From contig JAHAZA010000005.1 in assembly GCA_018385415.1 (NCBI GenBank), positions 1 to 28,810 of the forward strand: 28,810 nucleotides of DNA, written 5' to 3'. This DNA comes from Treponema sp. GTDB lineage: Bacteria > Spirochaetota > Spirochaetia > Treponematales > Treponemataceae. The translations under genes and the position numbers were made by a program. The notes under the pieces were generated by a model. It saw only the letters and a program-made list of their open reading frames with translations, was not told the origin of the DNA and did not search any database. Positions 13,576 to 21,207 of this stretch are shown piece by piece. Within the stretch, counting starts at the first letter, position 1, and the number at the start of each line of letters is the position of its first letter.

Positions 13576-14820
13576 TTATCTCATATAATTTAAAAGTGTG
13601 CTTGAATATAATTTTCCAGCTACACTTAATGTTGCCTGGTGAACATAATCAAGCATTTTCATATCTGTTATAGCTTTTGTAAAATCAAGATCTCCTTCTG
13701 TAGAAATCATCTGTGTAACATTCAACGAAGTGTTAGAATTACGTGTAATATTTAAAGCTGCTCTTTCGTATTCACTTCCAAGTTCAGCAACACGAGTTAC
13801 GAGATTATTCATACTCTGATCAATAGTTCCAAGGACACGACCACCGATTGCTTCCTGATCTCCAACAAGCATTGCATCTCTCAACGCAATTACACTATCA
13901 AACATTGAACCGCCTGATACTTTTGCATTTACTGCAAGGTTGTATGGAGGTCTCTGATCATTTCCTGCAATAACTCCAAGATCTGTCAATGTTGTACCTG
14001 AGATATCTTCAAGCCAAAGTTGACGAGGATCTGTTGTAATAAGGTTCAAACCATTTGTTACAGGGTCGATGCTGGCTTTAACTGCAGCACCACTATCATT
14101 GATTTTTGCAATAATTGCATAAACGTTATCACCACGTTTAATTTCAATCTGATGACCATCAACACCTATTACACTGTCAGCACTTGCCTGGTAACCAGAG
14201 GCATCTCTTTCTGTAAAAAGCTGCTGATGTTCAGACCAGAATGTTCTGTTTCCAGAGTTATTTACATTCATGTACTGATTTTCATCAATTTCAACTTTAT
14301 TCGAATCTACATTTCCGTTATAGGTTACTGTAGCTACTAATGGAATTGCACTTCCTGGAACATTGCCCATTTCTACTTCAAATGCAGTTGTCTTTGTATT
14401 TGTTCCTGCAAATAATGCATTGCCATCCTGATCAACAGCATTTGCATTCTGAATTAATTCCTTAAGTAATTCATCAACTTCTGTAGCCATGTTTGCAAGA
14501 TCGTCTTTTGTATAAGTTCCATTTGCTCCCTGAACTGCAAGTTCACGAACACGATGAAGAATCTGAAGTGAATCATTCATATAACCTTCACGAACGGAAA
14601 AACGTTCCGTTAAGACCTGAGCGTTTGTTTCAAAGGTGTCTACTCTACCTTTATATGACTGATAACGAACAAGATGTCCTGCAGCAATTGGATCATCGCG
14701 AAGCTGCTGAATACGATGCTGGCTTCCAAGCTGATTATTTGAATGGTTTAATTTTGATTCATGTGTTCTAAGTCTGTACTGAACGTCAGCGTTATTCATT
14801 CCTGAACTGATTCTTCTCAT
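13576..14820 (-). CDS. flgL: Flagellar hook-filament junction protein FlgL
   Basis: This 414-residue flagellin-like protein joins hook to filament. The N-terminus (MRRISSGMNNADVQYRLRTHESKLNHSNNQLGS, only parts conserved) and RDDPIAAGHLVRYQSYKGR, VQGANGTYTKDDL, ALFAGTNT match FlgL. The C-terminus (LDFTKAITDMKMLDYVHQATLSVAGKLYSSTLLNYM, again in parts) is the classical D0 helix. The centre carries an Ig-like insert around residues 170-300, which explains the length over the enteric 317. GAGG-type site AGAGGTG lies 8 bases before the ATG. It is the third gene of the flgN operon, 32 bases after flgK. Confidence 0.92.
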   Translation of the reverse strand: MRRISSGMNNADVQYRLRTHESKLNHSNNQLGSQHRIQQLRDDPIAAGHLVRYQSYKGRVDTFETNAQVLTERFSVREGYMNDSLQILHRVRELAVQGANGTYTKDDLANMATEVDELLKELIQNANAVDQDGNALFAGTNTKTTAFEVEMGNVPGSAIPLVATVTYNGNVDSNKVEIDENQYMNVNNSGNRTFWSEHQQLFTERDASGYQASADSVIGVDGHQIEIKRGDNVYAIIAKINDSGAAVKASIDPVTNGLNLITTDPRQLWLEDISGTTLTDLGVIAGNDQRPPYNLAVNAKVSGGSMFDSVIALRDAMLVGDQEAIGGRVLGTIDQSMNNLVTRVAELGSEYERAALNITRNSNTSLNVTQMISTEGDLDFTKAITDMKMLDYVHQATLSVAGKLYSSTLLNYMR

Positions 14821-14852
14821 AATTCACCTCTTATATAGCTTCTAACGAAATA

Positions 14853-16748
14853 TTAAACTTTTAATCTGTTGATGATCGTATCAAGCATCTGGTCCACAAC
14901 AGTTACATATTTTGCAGCAGCATTATATCCATGCTGGAATTTCATAATGTCTGCAAGTTCTTCATCAATATTTACACCACTGATTGAATCACGGAGATTT
15001 CTTAAATCATCCATAACAGCATTCTGGCTCAACATGTTTGTTTCTGCCTGTTCACCCATAAGTCCAACCTGAGTTACAGTATCTGCAAAGTAATCATCAA
15101 ATGTTCTTTCATGCCCAATCATCACTTTAGTATTTCTGATAGCTGCAATTTCTACTGCTGCACGGGCATCACCATTTACTGCATTTCCTGTATAATCAGC
15201 AAAGCTCGAGGCAATATTCATTACATCGTTACGAATTCTCTGATTGATTTCTACATATGTTGAAGGATTATCAACCGGACTGATAGCAAATTGAGCAGCT
15301 CTATCAGCCTGAGAACCCACACCTACAAGTGCATTTACTGCATTTGCCTGATTGTAATCATAAGCTCCTTCTTCACCAGAAGCCGCAAGAATTCCGGAAT
15401 AACCTGCAAGGAAATGTCCCGAATCTTCAACATGACGGATTACAAAATCAGGGTTATAAATATCTTCAGCAGTTGTTGCCTTAAGTACGAGATTTGAATT
15501 ACGGTCAAGGTATGCTTTTACTTCACCATTTGAATCATTAATACGGTTGATTACATCTTCAACAGTATCAGTTGGATGATATGCTACATTAACATTGCCT
15601 GTAGGACCAGAAAGAGTCATTGTTCCTTCGATTCCGATCTGTTCCTGAGGATTAAGTTTGTTTGTACCTGTAAAACGGAAGATATAAGATTTATCTTCTA
15701 CACCATCCCCATCAGAGTCATAGTTACCAACTGTATTTTCAACAAATGGACGTTCAACAAAGAAATCAAGACCTGTAACATTGTTTGCACCAACTGCATT
15801 TCTATGAACATCATTTACAAGGTCTGCAAAGTTCATTGTCATTGTATTAAGTGACTGGATTTCGTGTCTTACATCAACATCACGAAGTTCAATCAAAGCA
15901 CCAAGTGAACCGCCTTTTACATCAACAGTCTCGTTTGTATCTGCCCAAACAACTTTTGAATAGCCATAATTATCAAGAACAGGTTCAACAGCAAAGTTTC
16001 TTGCAATGCGTCCCTGAACAAGAACTTGTCCGTTTACATGAACCATAAACTCATCTGAGTCTCGCTGATCTGTTGTAATATTCGCAATTTTTGAAAGTTT
16101 CTCAACAAGAACATCACGACGATCCATAAGGTCATTTGGATTATCTCCAACAGCCTTAACTTTTACGATTTCTGTATTTAAAATAGCAATTTGATTTGCA
16201 TAGTTATTAAGCTGTTCAACAGAAGCTTCAATATCGCTGTTGAGCTGATTACCGATTCCAGTTAAAGCCATATCTCGATTACGGATTGAATTAACAAGTG
16301 ACTGACCCCTTTCAAGGATTGCCTGACGGTTAGCTGTACTTTCAGGGTTAAGTGAAAGTTCCTGCCAGCTTTCCCAGAATTTATCCATGGTTGTTCTTAT
16401 ACTTACTTCGTCTGGTTCATTGTAAACATTTTCGATCATTGTGTAATAACGGCTTCGTGTTTCCCAATATGATTCCTGGTTAGACTGAGCAACGATTCTC
16501 TGATCAAGCATTTCGTCACGAACGCGAGAAATGCTTTCAACCGAAGTTCCCTGACCAATCTGTCCTGGAGTTTCGGCGCGACTCAAATCCGGGCGATCTA
16601 ATGGAGACATAGGACCAACCTTTACTCTCTGGCGTGAATATCCTTCTGTATCAGCATTTGAAATGTTATGACCTGCTGTATTGATTTGAGTTGAATGAGC
16701 CATAAGGCTTCTTTTACCAAGTTCAATCTGTGCAAATGTGCTTCCCAT
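14853..16748 (-). CDS. flgK: Flagellar hook-associated protein FlgK
   Basis: This 631-residue protein is the first hook-filament junction protein. N-terminal motifs are MGSTFAQIELGKRSL, INTAGHNISNADTEGYSRQRV (in parts, the flagellar rod/hook/HAP signature), and QGTSVESISRVRDEMLDQRI. Further on come DKFWESWQELSLNPES, RQAILERGQSLVNSIRN and NDLMDRRDVLVEKLSKI, all typical FlgK. The C-terminus NIDEELADIMKFQHGYNAAAKYVTVVDQML is the second signature. GAGG stands 8 bases before the ATG. Length agrees with spirochaete FlgK. It is exported by the flagellar type III system, probably with help of the FlgN-like protein encoded 28 bases upstream. Confidence 0.95.
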   Translation of the reverse strand: MGSTFAQIELGKRSLMAHSTQINTAGHNISNADTEGYSRQRVKVGPMSPLDRPDLSRAETPGQIGQGTSVESISRVRDEMLDQRIVAQSNQESYWETRSRYYTMIENVYNEPDEVSIRTTMDKFWESWQELSLNPESTANRQAILERGQSLVNSIRNRDMALTGIGNQLNSDIEASVEQLNNYANQIAILNTEIVKVKAVGDNPNDLMDRRDVLVEKLSKIANITTDQRDSDEFMVHVNGQVLVQGRIARNFAVEPVLDNYGYSKVVWADTNETVDVKGGSLGALIELRDVDVRHEIQSLNTMTMNFADLVNDVHRNAVGANNVTGLDFFVERPFVENTVGNYDSDGDGVEDKSYIFRFTGTNKLNPQEQIGIEGTMTLSGPTGNVNVAYHPTDTVEDVINRINDSNGEVKAYLDRNSNLVLKATTAEDIYNPDFVIRHVEDSGHFLAGYSGILAASGEEGAYDYNQANAVNALVGVGSQADRAAQFAISPVDNPSTYVEINQRIRNDVMNIASSFADYTGNAVNGDARAAVEIAAIRNTKVMIGHERTFDDYFADTVTQVGLMGEQAETNMLSQNAVMDDLRNLRDSISGVNIDEELADIMKFQHGYNAAAKYVTVVDQMLDTIINRLKV

Positions 16749-16776
16749 ATTCTACCTCTTCACCCTTTATCAGAAA

Positions 16777-17202
16777 TTAAAAAACTTTGTTCAGAACAAC
16801 ACTTACAGGCTGTTGTTTTACGATTGTACCATTTTTGGAATACAACACATTTCTGCGCTGAGGTACAACATTATCAAGGACATTCTGAACAAATCCCTTT
16901 GTAATTTTTACATAATCATTCAAAGTACTGTTAGCAATTTTTGACTTAATAAGCTTTGACTGAATCTGCTTCATTAATTTATGTTCTTCTGCAGTAAAAT
17001 CTGTTTCTTTAATGGAATCACGAGTATTTTCAAGGTCAATGAACTGAACCGACAAATCTTGCATCTTAGAAATGTTGCTGTCTAATGTAAACCAGTCGCG
17101 GGATTTTACAGCTTCATGAATTTTTACCTGAGCATCAAGGATAGAATCCATTACAGCATCTTCTTTTAATAAGATTTCAGTTAATTGTGTATTTTTGTTC
17201 AT
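16777..17202 (-). CDS. flgN: Probable FlgN-type export chaperone
   Basis: This 141-residue protein is almost all helical with heptad-like spacing (LLKEDAVMDSILDAQVKIHEAV, IQSKLIKSKIANSTLNDYVKI, in parts) and no membrane segment. The C-terminal tail holds RNVLYSKNGTIV, which recalls the FlgN pattern. FlgN-type chaperones keep FlgK and FlgL soluble before export. Size, helicity and position directly before flgK and flgL support this role; sequence similarity to enteric FlgN is low, so the assignment rests largely on context. GAGGAAAAA precedes the ATG, and a sigma-28-like promoter lies 51 to 77 bases upstream, which makes it first in a five-gene operon flgN-flgK-flgL-fliW-csrA. Confidence 0.78.
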   Translation of the reverse strand: MNKNTQLTEILLKEDAVMDSILDAQVKIHEAVKSRDWFTLDSNISKMQDLSVQFIDLENTRDSIKETDFTAEEHKLMKQIQSKLIKSKIANSTLNDYVKITKGFVQNVLDNVVPQRRNVLYSKNGTIVKQQPVSVVLNKVF

Positions 17203-17252
17203 TTTTTCCTCACTTCTCCCTAAAAACAGAGAACTATGGTATTCCGTTTATA

Positions 17253-17279
17253 TTTTCGGAATTTGAAAAAAGTACTTTA
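17253..17279 (-). promoter_or_regulatory. Sigma-28-type promoter of the flgN-flgK-flgL-fliW-csrA operon
   Basis: On the reverse strand TAAA (17279-17276) is followed after exactly 15 bases by TCCGAAAA (17260-17253), six of eight bases of GCCGATAA. Transcription would start near 17246 and give a 44-base leader. A small stem (ATTCCG/CGGAAT, 17241-17262) overlaps the -10. Confidence 0.6.
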
Positions 17280-17364
17280 GGATTTTTTTACAGAAATAAT
17301 TATGTTATTAAGGGAATTTTGGAGGAACAATTATCTTTTTCAGAATGAAGAAAAATTGCTAAGA

Positions 17365-17399
17365 TAAAAAAAAGACTTTCTCGTTTGAGAAAGTCTTTT
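17365..17399 (-). terminator. Terminator of the tRNA cluster
   Basis: On the reverse strand a 13-bp stem (AAAAGACTTTCTC with GAGAAAGTCTTTT, loop of four) runs into a T run. It begins at the last base of tRNA-Lys and ends the three-tRNA transcript. Confidence 0.92.
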
Positions 17400-17471
17400 G
17401 AGCCATGAAGGGTTCGAACCTTCGACCCACAGATTAAGAGTCTGTTGCTCTACCAGCTGAGCTAATGGCCC
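17399..17471 (-). tRNA. tRNA-Lys(CTT)
   Basis: A 73-base cloverleaf with anticodon loop CTCTTAA (anticodon CTT, reads AAG). Acceptor stem GGGCCAT/ATGGCTC has one G-U; T-loop TTCGAAC and D-arm GCTC/GAGC are standard. CCA is not encoded. It is third in the His-Arg-Lys transcript. Confidence 0.96.
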
Positions 17472-17481
17472 GATATGTTTT

Positions 17482-17555
17482 TGCGTCCGACAGGATTCGA
17501 ACCTGCTACCGCCGGATTCGAAGTCCGGAGCTCTATCCAGATGAGCTACGGGCGC
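17482..17555 (-). tRNA. tRNA-Arg(TCG)
   Basis: A 74-base cloverleaf with anticodon loop CTTCGAA (anticodon TCG, reads CGN or at least CGA/CGG). The acceptor arms GCGCCCG and CGGACGC pair except for a C4-A69 mismatch, and the T stem has one G-U. All other arms are standard. CCA is not encoded. It lies 10 bases before tRNA-Lys. Confidence 0.94.
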
Positions 17556-17587
17556 ATTTTCCCAGAAACAGTACCTGATCGGATTTG

Positions 17588-17660
17588 GGTGCCTGATGGG
17601 ATTTGAACCCACGACAACCAGATCCACAATCTGGCGCTCTACCCCTGAACTACAGGCACC
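17588..17660 (-). tRNA. tRNA-His(GTG)
   Basis: A 73-base tRNA including the histidine-specific extra G at position -1 (17660) opposite C73 (17588). Anticodon loop TTGTGGA gives GTG. Acceptor GTGCCTG/CAGGCAC is fully paired; T-loop TTCAAAT. CCA is not encoded. It is first in the cluster. Confidence 0.96.
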
Positions 17661-17679
17661 ATATCTACTGACGAAATAC

Positions 17680-17709
17680 AATATATCAAAAATTACATTC
17701 TTTAGTCAA
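17680..17709 (-). promoter_or_regulatory. Promoter of the tRNA-His-Arg-Lys cluster
   Basis: Reverse strand TTGACT (17709-17704), an 18-base spacer and TATATT (17685-17680). The start would be near 17673, 13 bases before tRNA-His. Confidence 0.65.
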
Positions 17710-17776
17710 GTATCAAAATCTGTTTTTGAGGATTTTTTATATTTCTTCCAAAGTTTTCTATGTATAATATATTTAA

Positions 17777-17805
17777 TTGTATACAAATCCTTTTAGTGAT
17801 ATATT
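17777..17805 (+). promoter_or_regulatory. Possible promoter of the HD-GYP gene, near-leaderless
   Basis: TTGTAT (17777-17782), 17 bases, TATATT (17800-17805). The start of transcription would fall at about 17811-17813, right on the tandem ATG codons, and no ribosome site is present. Confidence 0.45.
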
Positions 17806-17810
17806 ATAAC

Positions 17811-19154
17811 ATGATGGCATCAAAGAAATTTTTCTATAAAATACCTCTGATTCAAATGACATTAACACTCCTGCTCTTCTTAAGTATAGGTCTTGTTTTC
17901 TTTCTCCTTTACTGTAATAGAAAAAGCAATACCTACGTTACCTTTGTGCAGGATGCAAATACAATCATTACTGATGAACGGGAAATCTACATCGAATTTG
18001 ATACCCCCCATGACAAATGGTGGCCAGAAAGTAATGGAACATATGGTGCTCAGTTCAACGGAAAATTCTTTAATAACACTAATCACAGTTTTACAGACTG
18101 GACTGTAAAAGTACAAGTTCCAAAAGGATACTGGGTAGACAGTAATTGGAATTTCGATGGCGAATTTCACTATTCGGAAACTAAAGCTATCCCAGAAAAT
18201 CATTCTAACTATCCGGAATACGAAAATCAGTTTGAAGATTTGGAAGACTTCATTATCATGAAGAAAATTCCTACAAACATGGTAACTGTAGTCCATCCTA
18301 GCAATGTATATAATCATGAACCATTTATGCTCGGTATGATTATGTACACTCCAAAAAGATTTTTCATTCGAAACATTACCATAACAGGCCGCTTTATTTA
18401 TGAACCAAAAGATAATCCTTTGTATTTTATTTTATTAAGTGCAATAGGAATTTCATTACTTTCTCTTTCTGTTTTAATAATCATTCAGATTACAGTTTCA
18501 AGAAAAGTTAAATATTATGAATTGAGACAGAAACTTGACTCAGATATCATCATTCAATCTTTTAAGACTTTTGCAAACTTTGTTGACGCAAGAGACCCTT
18601 ATACACGAGGGCATTCACTTAGAGTTGCCTACTACGCTCGTGAAATTGCAACACGAATGAATATGTCTGAACAGGAACAGATGGAAATGTTCTGGTTCGG
18701 ACTTATGCATGATGTTGGAAAAATCGGTGTATCTGACAGCATTCTTCATAAACCTGCAAAATTAACTTCTGATGAATATGATCAGATTAAATCACATGTT
18801 CAGACAGGTTATGAAATGCTTGTTGATTTTACTGCAATGCCAATGTTAAAAGAAGTTGCAAAATCTCATCACGAGCACTGGGACGGCTCGGGATATTGCG
18901 AACATTTAAAAGGACAGGAAATTCCTCTTGAAGCAAGAATTGTCTGTGTCTGCGACAGCTTTGATGCAATGAATACAGACAGATGTTACAGACCAAAAAT
19001 GGATAGAGAAAAAATCGTGGAGGAATTTAAAAAATGTTCTGGAACATTCTACGATCCAAAAATTGCAAAAATAATGATCGAAATGATTAATGACAGAAGT
19101 GTTGATAAAATTGAAAGTATCGACACTATGAGTGACATTAACTATAAAGCTTAA
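17811..19154 (+). CDS. Membrane HD-GYP domain protein (probable c-di-GMP phosphodiesterase)
   Basis: This 447-residue protein has a transmembrane helix at about 12-36, an extracytoplasmic sensor-like domain (about 40-200, rich in Trp and aromatic residues: DKWWPESNGTYG, YWVDSNWNFDGEFHY), a second helix at about 202-224, and a cytoplasmic HD-GYP domain from about 255. Metal and catalytic residues are present: the HD pair in MHDVGKIG near 299-306, HHEHWDGSGY near 353, and RIVCVCDSFDAM. The final Pro of GYP is Cys here. HD-GYP enzymes degrade cyclic-di-GMP. The tandem ATG at 17811/17814 replaces an upstream start that would lie before the promoter. The sensor domain family is not recognised. It is divergent to the tRNA cluster and convergent with the kinase gene. 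Confidence 0.85.
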   Translation: MMASKKFFYKIPLIQMTLTLLLFLSIGLVFFLLYCNRKSNTYVTFVQDANTIITDEREIYIEFDTPHDKWWPESNGTYGAQFNGKFFNNTNHSFTDWTVKVQVPKGYWVDSNWNFDGEFHYSETKAIPENHSNYPEYENQFEDLEDFIIMKKIPTNMVTVVHPSNVYNHEPFMLGMIMYTPKRFFIRNITITGRFIYEPKDNPLYFILLSAIGISLLSLSVLIIIQITVSRKVKYYELRQKLDSDIIIQSFKTFANFVDARDPYTRGHSLRVAYYAREIATRMNMSEQEQMEMFWFGLMHDVGKIGVSDSILHKPAKLTSDEYDQIKSHVQTGYEMLVDFTAMPMLKEVAKSHHEHWDGSGYCEHLKGQEIPLEARIVCVCDSFDAMNTDRCYRPKMDREKIVEEFKKCSGTFYDPKIAKIMIEMINDRSVDKIESIDTMSDINYKA

Positions 19155-19170
19155 AAACTGTTTATCAGTT
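19153..19170 (-). terminator. Weak terminator after the sugar kinase gene
   Basis: On the reverse strand AACTG-ATAAA-CAGTT is followed by TTT, immediately after the kinase stop. The stem is only 5 bp, so efficiency is uncertain. It lies between two convergent genes 16 bases apart. Confidence 0.4.
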
Positions 19171-20085
19171 CTATCTTACAGCACCTGGTGTTTCAAGCTC
19201 TGCATTTCTTGCAGCGCACCAGGTACCTTTTTTTAAAGCACTTTTAAAATCACCTGTATTCACGTATTCATAAAGGAACCCTGCAGAAAATGAATCACCG
19301 CAGGCGGTAGTATTTACAGCCTTTACTTTTTCAACAGGGCATTCAACAAGCTCACCTTTATTGGAAGCAAATGTTGGTAAATGTCCTCTGGTTACAACTA
19401 CAATATTATTAAGTTCAACACTCTTCTTCTGGATTTCCTTTTTAAGTTCATCGTCAGAATAAGATGTAGCGTTCTGGAAAAGATTAAAGGTTGTAACAAA
19501 TTCCTCTTCATTGATTTTGATAATCGAAGGAATAACATTTTTTAAGGTGTTCAAAAGTTCAAGTCCCTGATAGTCTGCAAGGAAAACTTTATTCGAAGAA
19601 ACAGATGCTTTTGCAATATCAGATACAATGTGCTCAGAAAAACATTTTGGTTTACTTCCTGCAAATAATACAGCATCAAATTCACAAATCTTTGTTTTAA
19701 GAATATCAAGAATTTTTTCTTCGCAAGACACAATATCAAAATCAAGATCCGGCTCACCTACAACCATTTCTGTTGTAGTACCAGCGTTATTATCAAGCAA
19801 TGTCCAGCATTCCCTTGTAAATCCAGGAATTGTTACATAATCAATTTTTAAGTTATCTCTTTCTGCCAATTCAACAAACAAATCTTTATTTTTCTCTCCA
19901 ACAGGACAGATTACCTGAACACAATCTTTTTCAAGTTGACTTAAAACACGTGCTGAATTTAATGCTTTTCCAGAGGCATCCATTCTATAAGAAGTAGAAC
20001 GGTTAACTTTCTCAAGACGAATATTGTTAAAATTAATCGTACGCTGAATTGTTGAGCTTAAACAGATACAAAGTATTTTAGCCAT
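19171..20085 (-). CDS. PfkB family sugar kinase, divergent (1-phosphofructokinase-like)
   Basis: This 304-residue protein follows the layout of the 1-phosphofructokinase/tagatose-6-phosphate kinase branch: an N-terminal lid and substrate motif (DASGKALNSARVLSQL near 37-52, where relatives have PGGKGxNxAR), a central AVLFAGSKPKCFS (relatives SGSxPxG), KINEEEF (N-x-x-E motif), VVVTRGHLPTF, and the C-terminal signature NTTACGDSFSAGFL, with the catalytic Asp kept but GAGD changed to ACGD. Several substrate-contact positions therefore differ from known enzymes and the substrate cannot be predicted. AAGGA precedes the ATG by 7 bases. It is 9 bases downstream of the DUF554 gene and co-transcribed with it. 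Confidence 0.78.
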   Translation of the reverse strand: MAKILCICLSSTIQRTINFNNIRLEKVNRSTSYRMDASGKALNSARVLSQLEKDCVQVICPVGEKNKDLFVELAERDNLKIDYVTIPGFTRECWTLLDNNAGTTTEMVVGEPDLDFDIVSCEEKILDILKTKICEFDAVLFAGSKPKCFSEHIVSDIAKASVSSNKVFLADYQGLELLNTLKNVIPSIIKINEEEFVTTFNLFQNATSYSDDELKKEIQKKSVELNNIVVVTRGHLPTFASNKGELVECPVEKVKAVNTTACGDSFSAGFLYEYVNTGDFKSALKKGTWCAARNAELETPGAVR

Positions 20086-20094
20086 GAAAATTCC

Positions 20095-20895
20095 TTATCT
20101 AGAAAAAAGATTAATCCCCATCTCTTTTATCTGCATAAACCAAGGTTCTGCAATTATAAAAAGAATTACGAAAATCATTGATGGAAGATAGTTTGCTGTC
20201 TTAATTTTTTTAAGGCCAAGAAGATTGATACCTATCATTACAATCATGGCTCCACCACAACCTGTAAGTTCAGCCAGCATCTGTTCGGTTACAAAGGGCT
20301 GAAGGAATGTTGAAAGCAAAGTCAATAGGCCTTGATAAACAAAAATTGCAATAAATGAAAACAAAGTTCCTATTCCCATAGAAGCTGCAAAGGTAATTGC
20401 CATAAACCCGTCAAGAATAGACTTTGTAAAAATAATTGTATAATTTTTTGAAATACCGGCTTCAAAGGAACCGAGAATTGCCATTGCTCCAACACAGAAA
20501 AGACAGGAGGCATTAAGGAATGCAGCACCAAAGTTTAATCTATTTTTCTGACCGATTTGATTTTCAGAAAGCTCATGTCCAGGATTATCTTTAGCTTCCT
20601 CTGTTATAGATTTTTTCTTCTTGCCTTTAAGAAGTTTTTCAAGACTATTACCTATATTGAGGATCTTTCCATCAAGATCAAGAAGAGAACCAACAAGCCC
20701 GCCAATAAAAAGCGAAAGTGAAAGATAAATAATATTATTAAATTTAAATGCCATCTGAATTCCAAGCACAAGAGTAATGATTCCTGCTGCATCTTGAATT
20801 ACAACTGACATCTTGTCAGAAATCTTTTTTGAAAATAACAGGCCCAAAAGCGATCCGAATATTACTGCAAAACAGTTTACAAAAACAGCTAACAT
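20095..20895 (-). CDS. DUF554 family membrane protein
   Basis: This 266-residue integral membrane protein has about seven hydrophobic segments. The start was moved 20 codons in from the longest frame: MLAVFVNCFAVIFGSLLGLL is the usual family N-terminus and GAGG precedes it by 5 bases. Family traits are GSLLGLLFSKKISDKM, DAAGIITLVLGIQMAF, GGLVGSLLDLDGKI, ASCLFCVGAMAILGSFEAG and KSILDGFMAITFAASMG, with Gly/Ala-rich repeats in two homologous halves. A cytoplasmic Lys-rich loop (KGKKKKSITEEAKDN) is inserted after helix three. The family is a putative transporter or small-molecule carrier without an assigned substrate. Being paired with a PfkB kinase hints at sugar use, by context only. Confidence 0.85.
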   Translation of the reverse strand: MLAVFVNCFAVIFGSLLGLLFSKKISDKMSVVIQDAAGIITLVLGIQMAFKFNNIIYLSLSLFIGGLVGSLLDLDGKILNIGNSLEKLLKGKKKKSITEEAKDNPGHELSENQIGQKNRLNFGAAFLNASCLFCVGAMAILGSFEAGISKNYTIIFTKSILDGFMAITFAASMGIGTLFSFIAIFVYQGLLTLLSTFLQPFVTEQMLAELTGCGGAMIVMIGINLLGLKKIKTANYLPSMIFVILFIIAEPWFMQIKEMGINLFSR

Positions 20896-20953
20896 TTTTA
20901 CCTCAAGTTTTAGAATTAATATGTTAGTTTTTGTCATTAAAAAAATTTTAGAC

Positions 20954-20987
20954 AAAAAAAAAGGATTGACTGTGTGTCAATCCTTTT
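20954..20987 (-). terminator. Terminator of tRNA-Leu
   Basis: Reverse strand: AAGGATTGAC (arms 20976-20985 and 20961-20970) with a 5-base loop and a following run of nine T. It starts at the last base of tRNA-Leu and separates it from the DUF554 operon. Confidence 0.92.
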
Positions 20988-21068
20988 GCGGAGAACCTGA
21001 CTTGAACAGGCACAGCTCTCGCCACTAGCACCTCAAGCTAGCGTGTCTACCAATTCCACCATCCCCGC
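20987..21068 (-). tRNA. tRNA-Leu(GAG)
   Basis: An 82-base class II tRNA with a long variable arm (GGCGAGAGCTGTGCC region). Anticodon stem CTAGC/GCTAG holds loop TTGAGGT, anticodon GAG (reads CTC/CTT). Acceptor GCGGGGA/TCTCCGC has one G-U; T-loop TTCAAGT. CCA is not encoded. It is a single-gene transcription unit with its own promoter and terminator. Confidence 0.96.
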
Positions 21069-21079
21069 GGAATGATTTT

Positions 21080-21108
21080 ATAATATCTAAAATGATATTT
21101 TATGTCAA
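21080..21108 (-). promoter_or_regulatory. Promoter of tRNA-Leu
   Basis: Reverse strand TTGACA (21108-21103), 17 bases, TATTAT (21085-21080). Transcription would start a few bases before the tRNA 5' end. Confidence 0.8.
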
Positions 21109-21151
21109 GCACTTTGAACAAAAAATACTGAATTTTTGTTTTTTTTTATAC

Positions 21152-21180
21152 TTGCCAAGTTTTAATACTTCCATTATTTT
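21152..21180 (+). promoter_or_regulatory. Promoter of the gene at 21208
   Basis: TTGCCA (21152-21157), 17 bases, TATTTT (21175-21180). The leader would be about 20 bases and contains AGGA before the ATG. Confidence 0.5.
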
Positions 21181-21207
21181 AAATATATTGATAATAGGAA
21201 TTATTTT

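Noticed and set aside
17340..17681. 113-residue reverse-strand reading frame with phrases such as APVAHLDRAPDFESGGSRFE
   Set aside because: It is a translation through the three tRNA genes and their terminator, a well-known kind of false protein.
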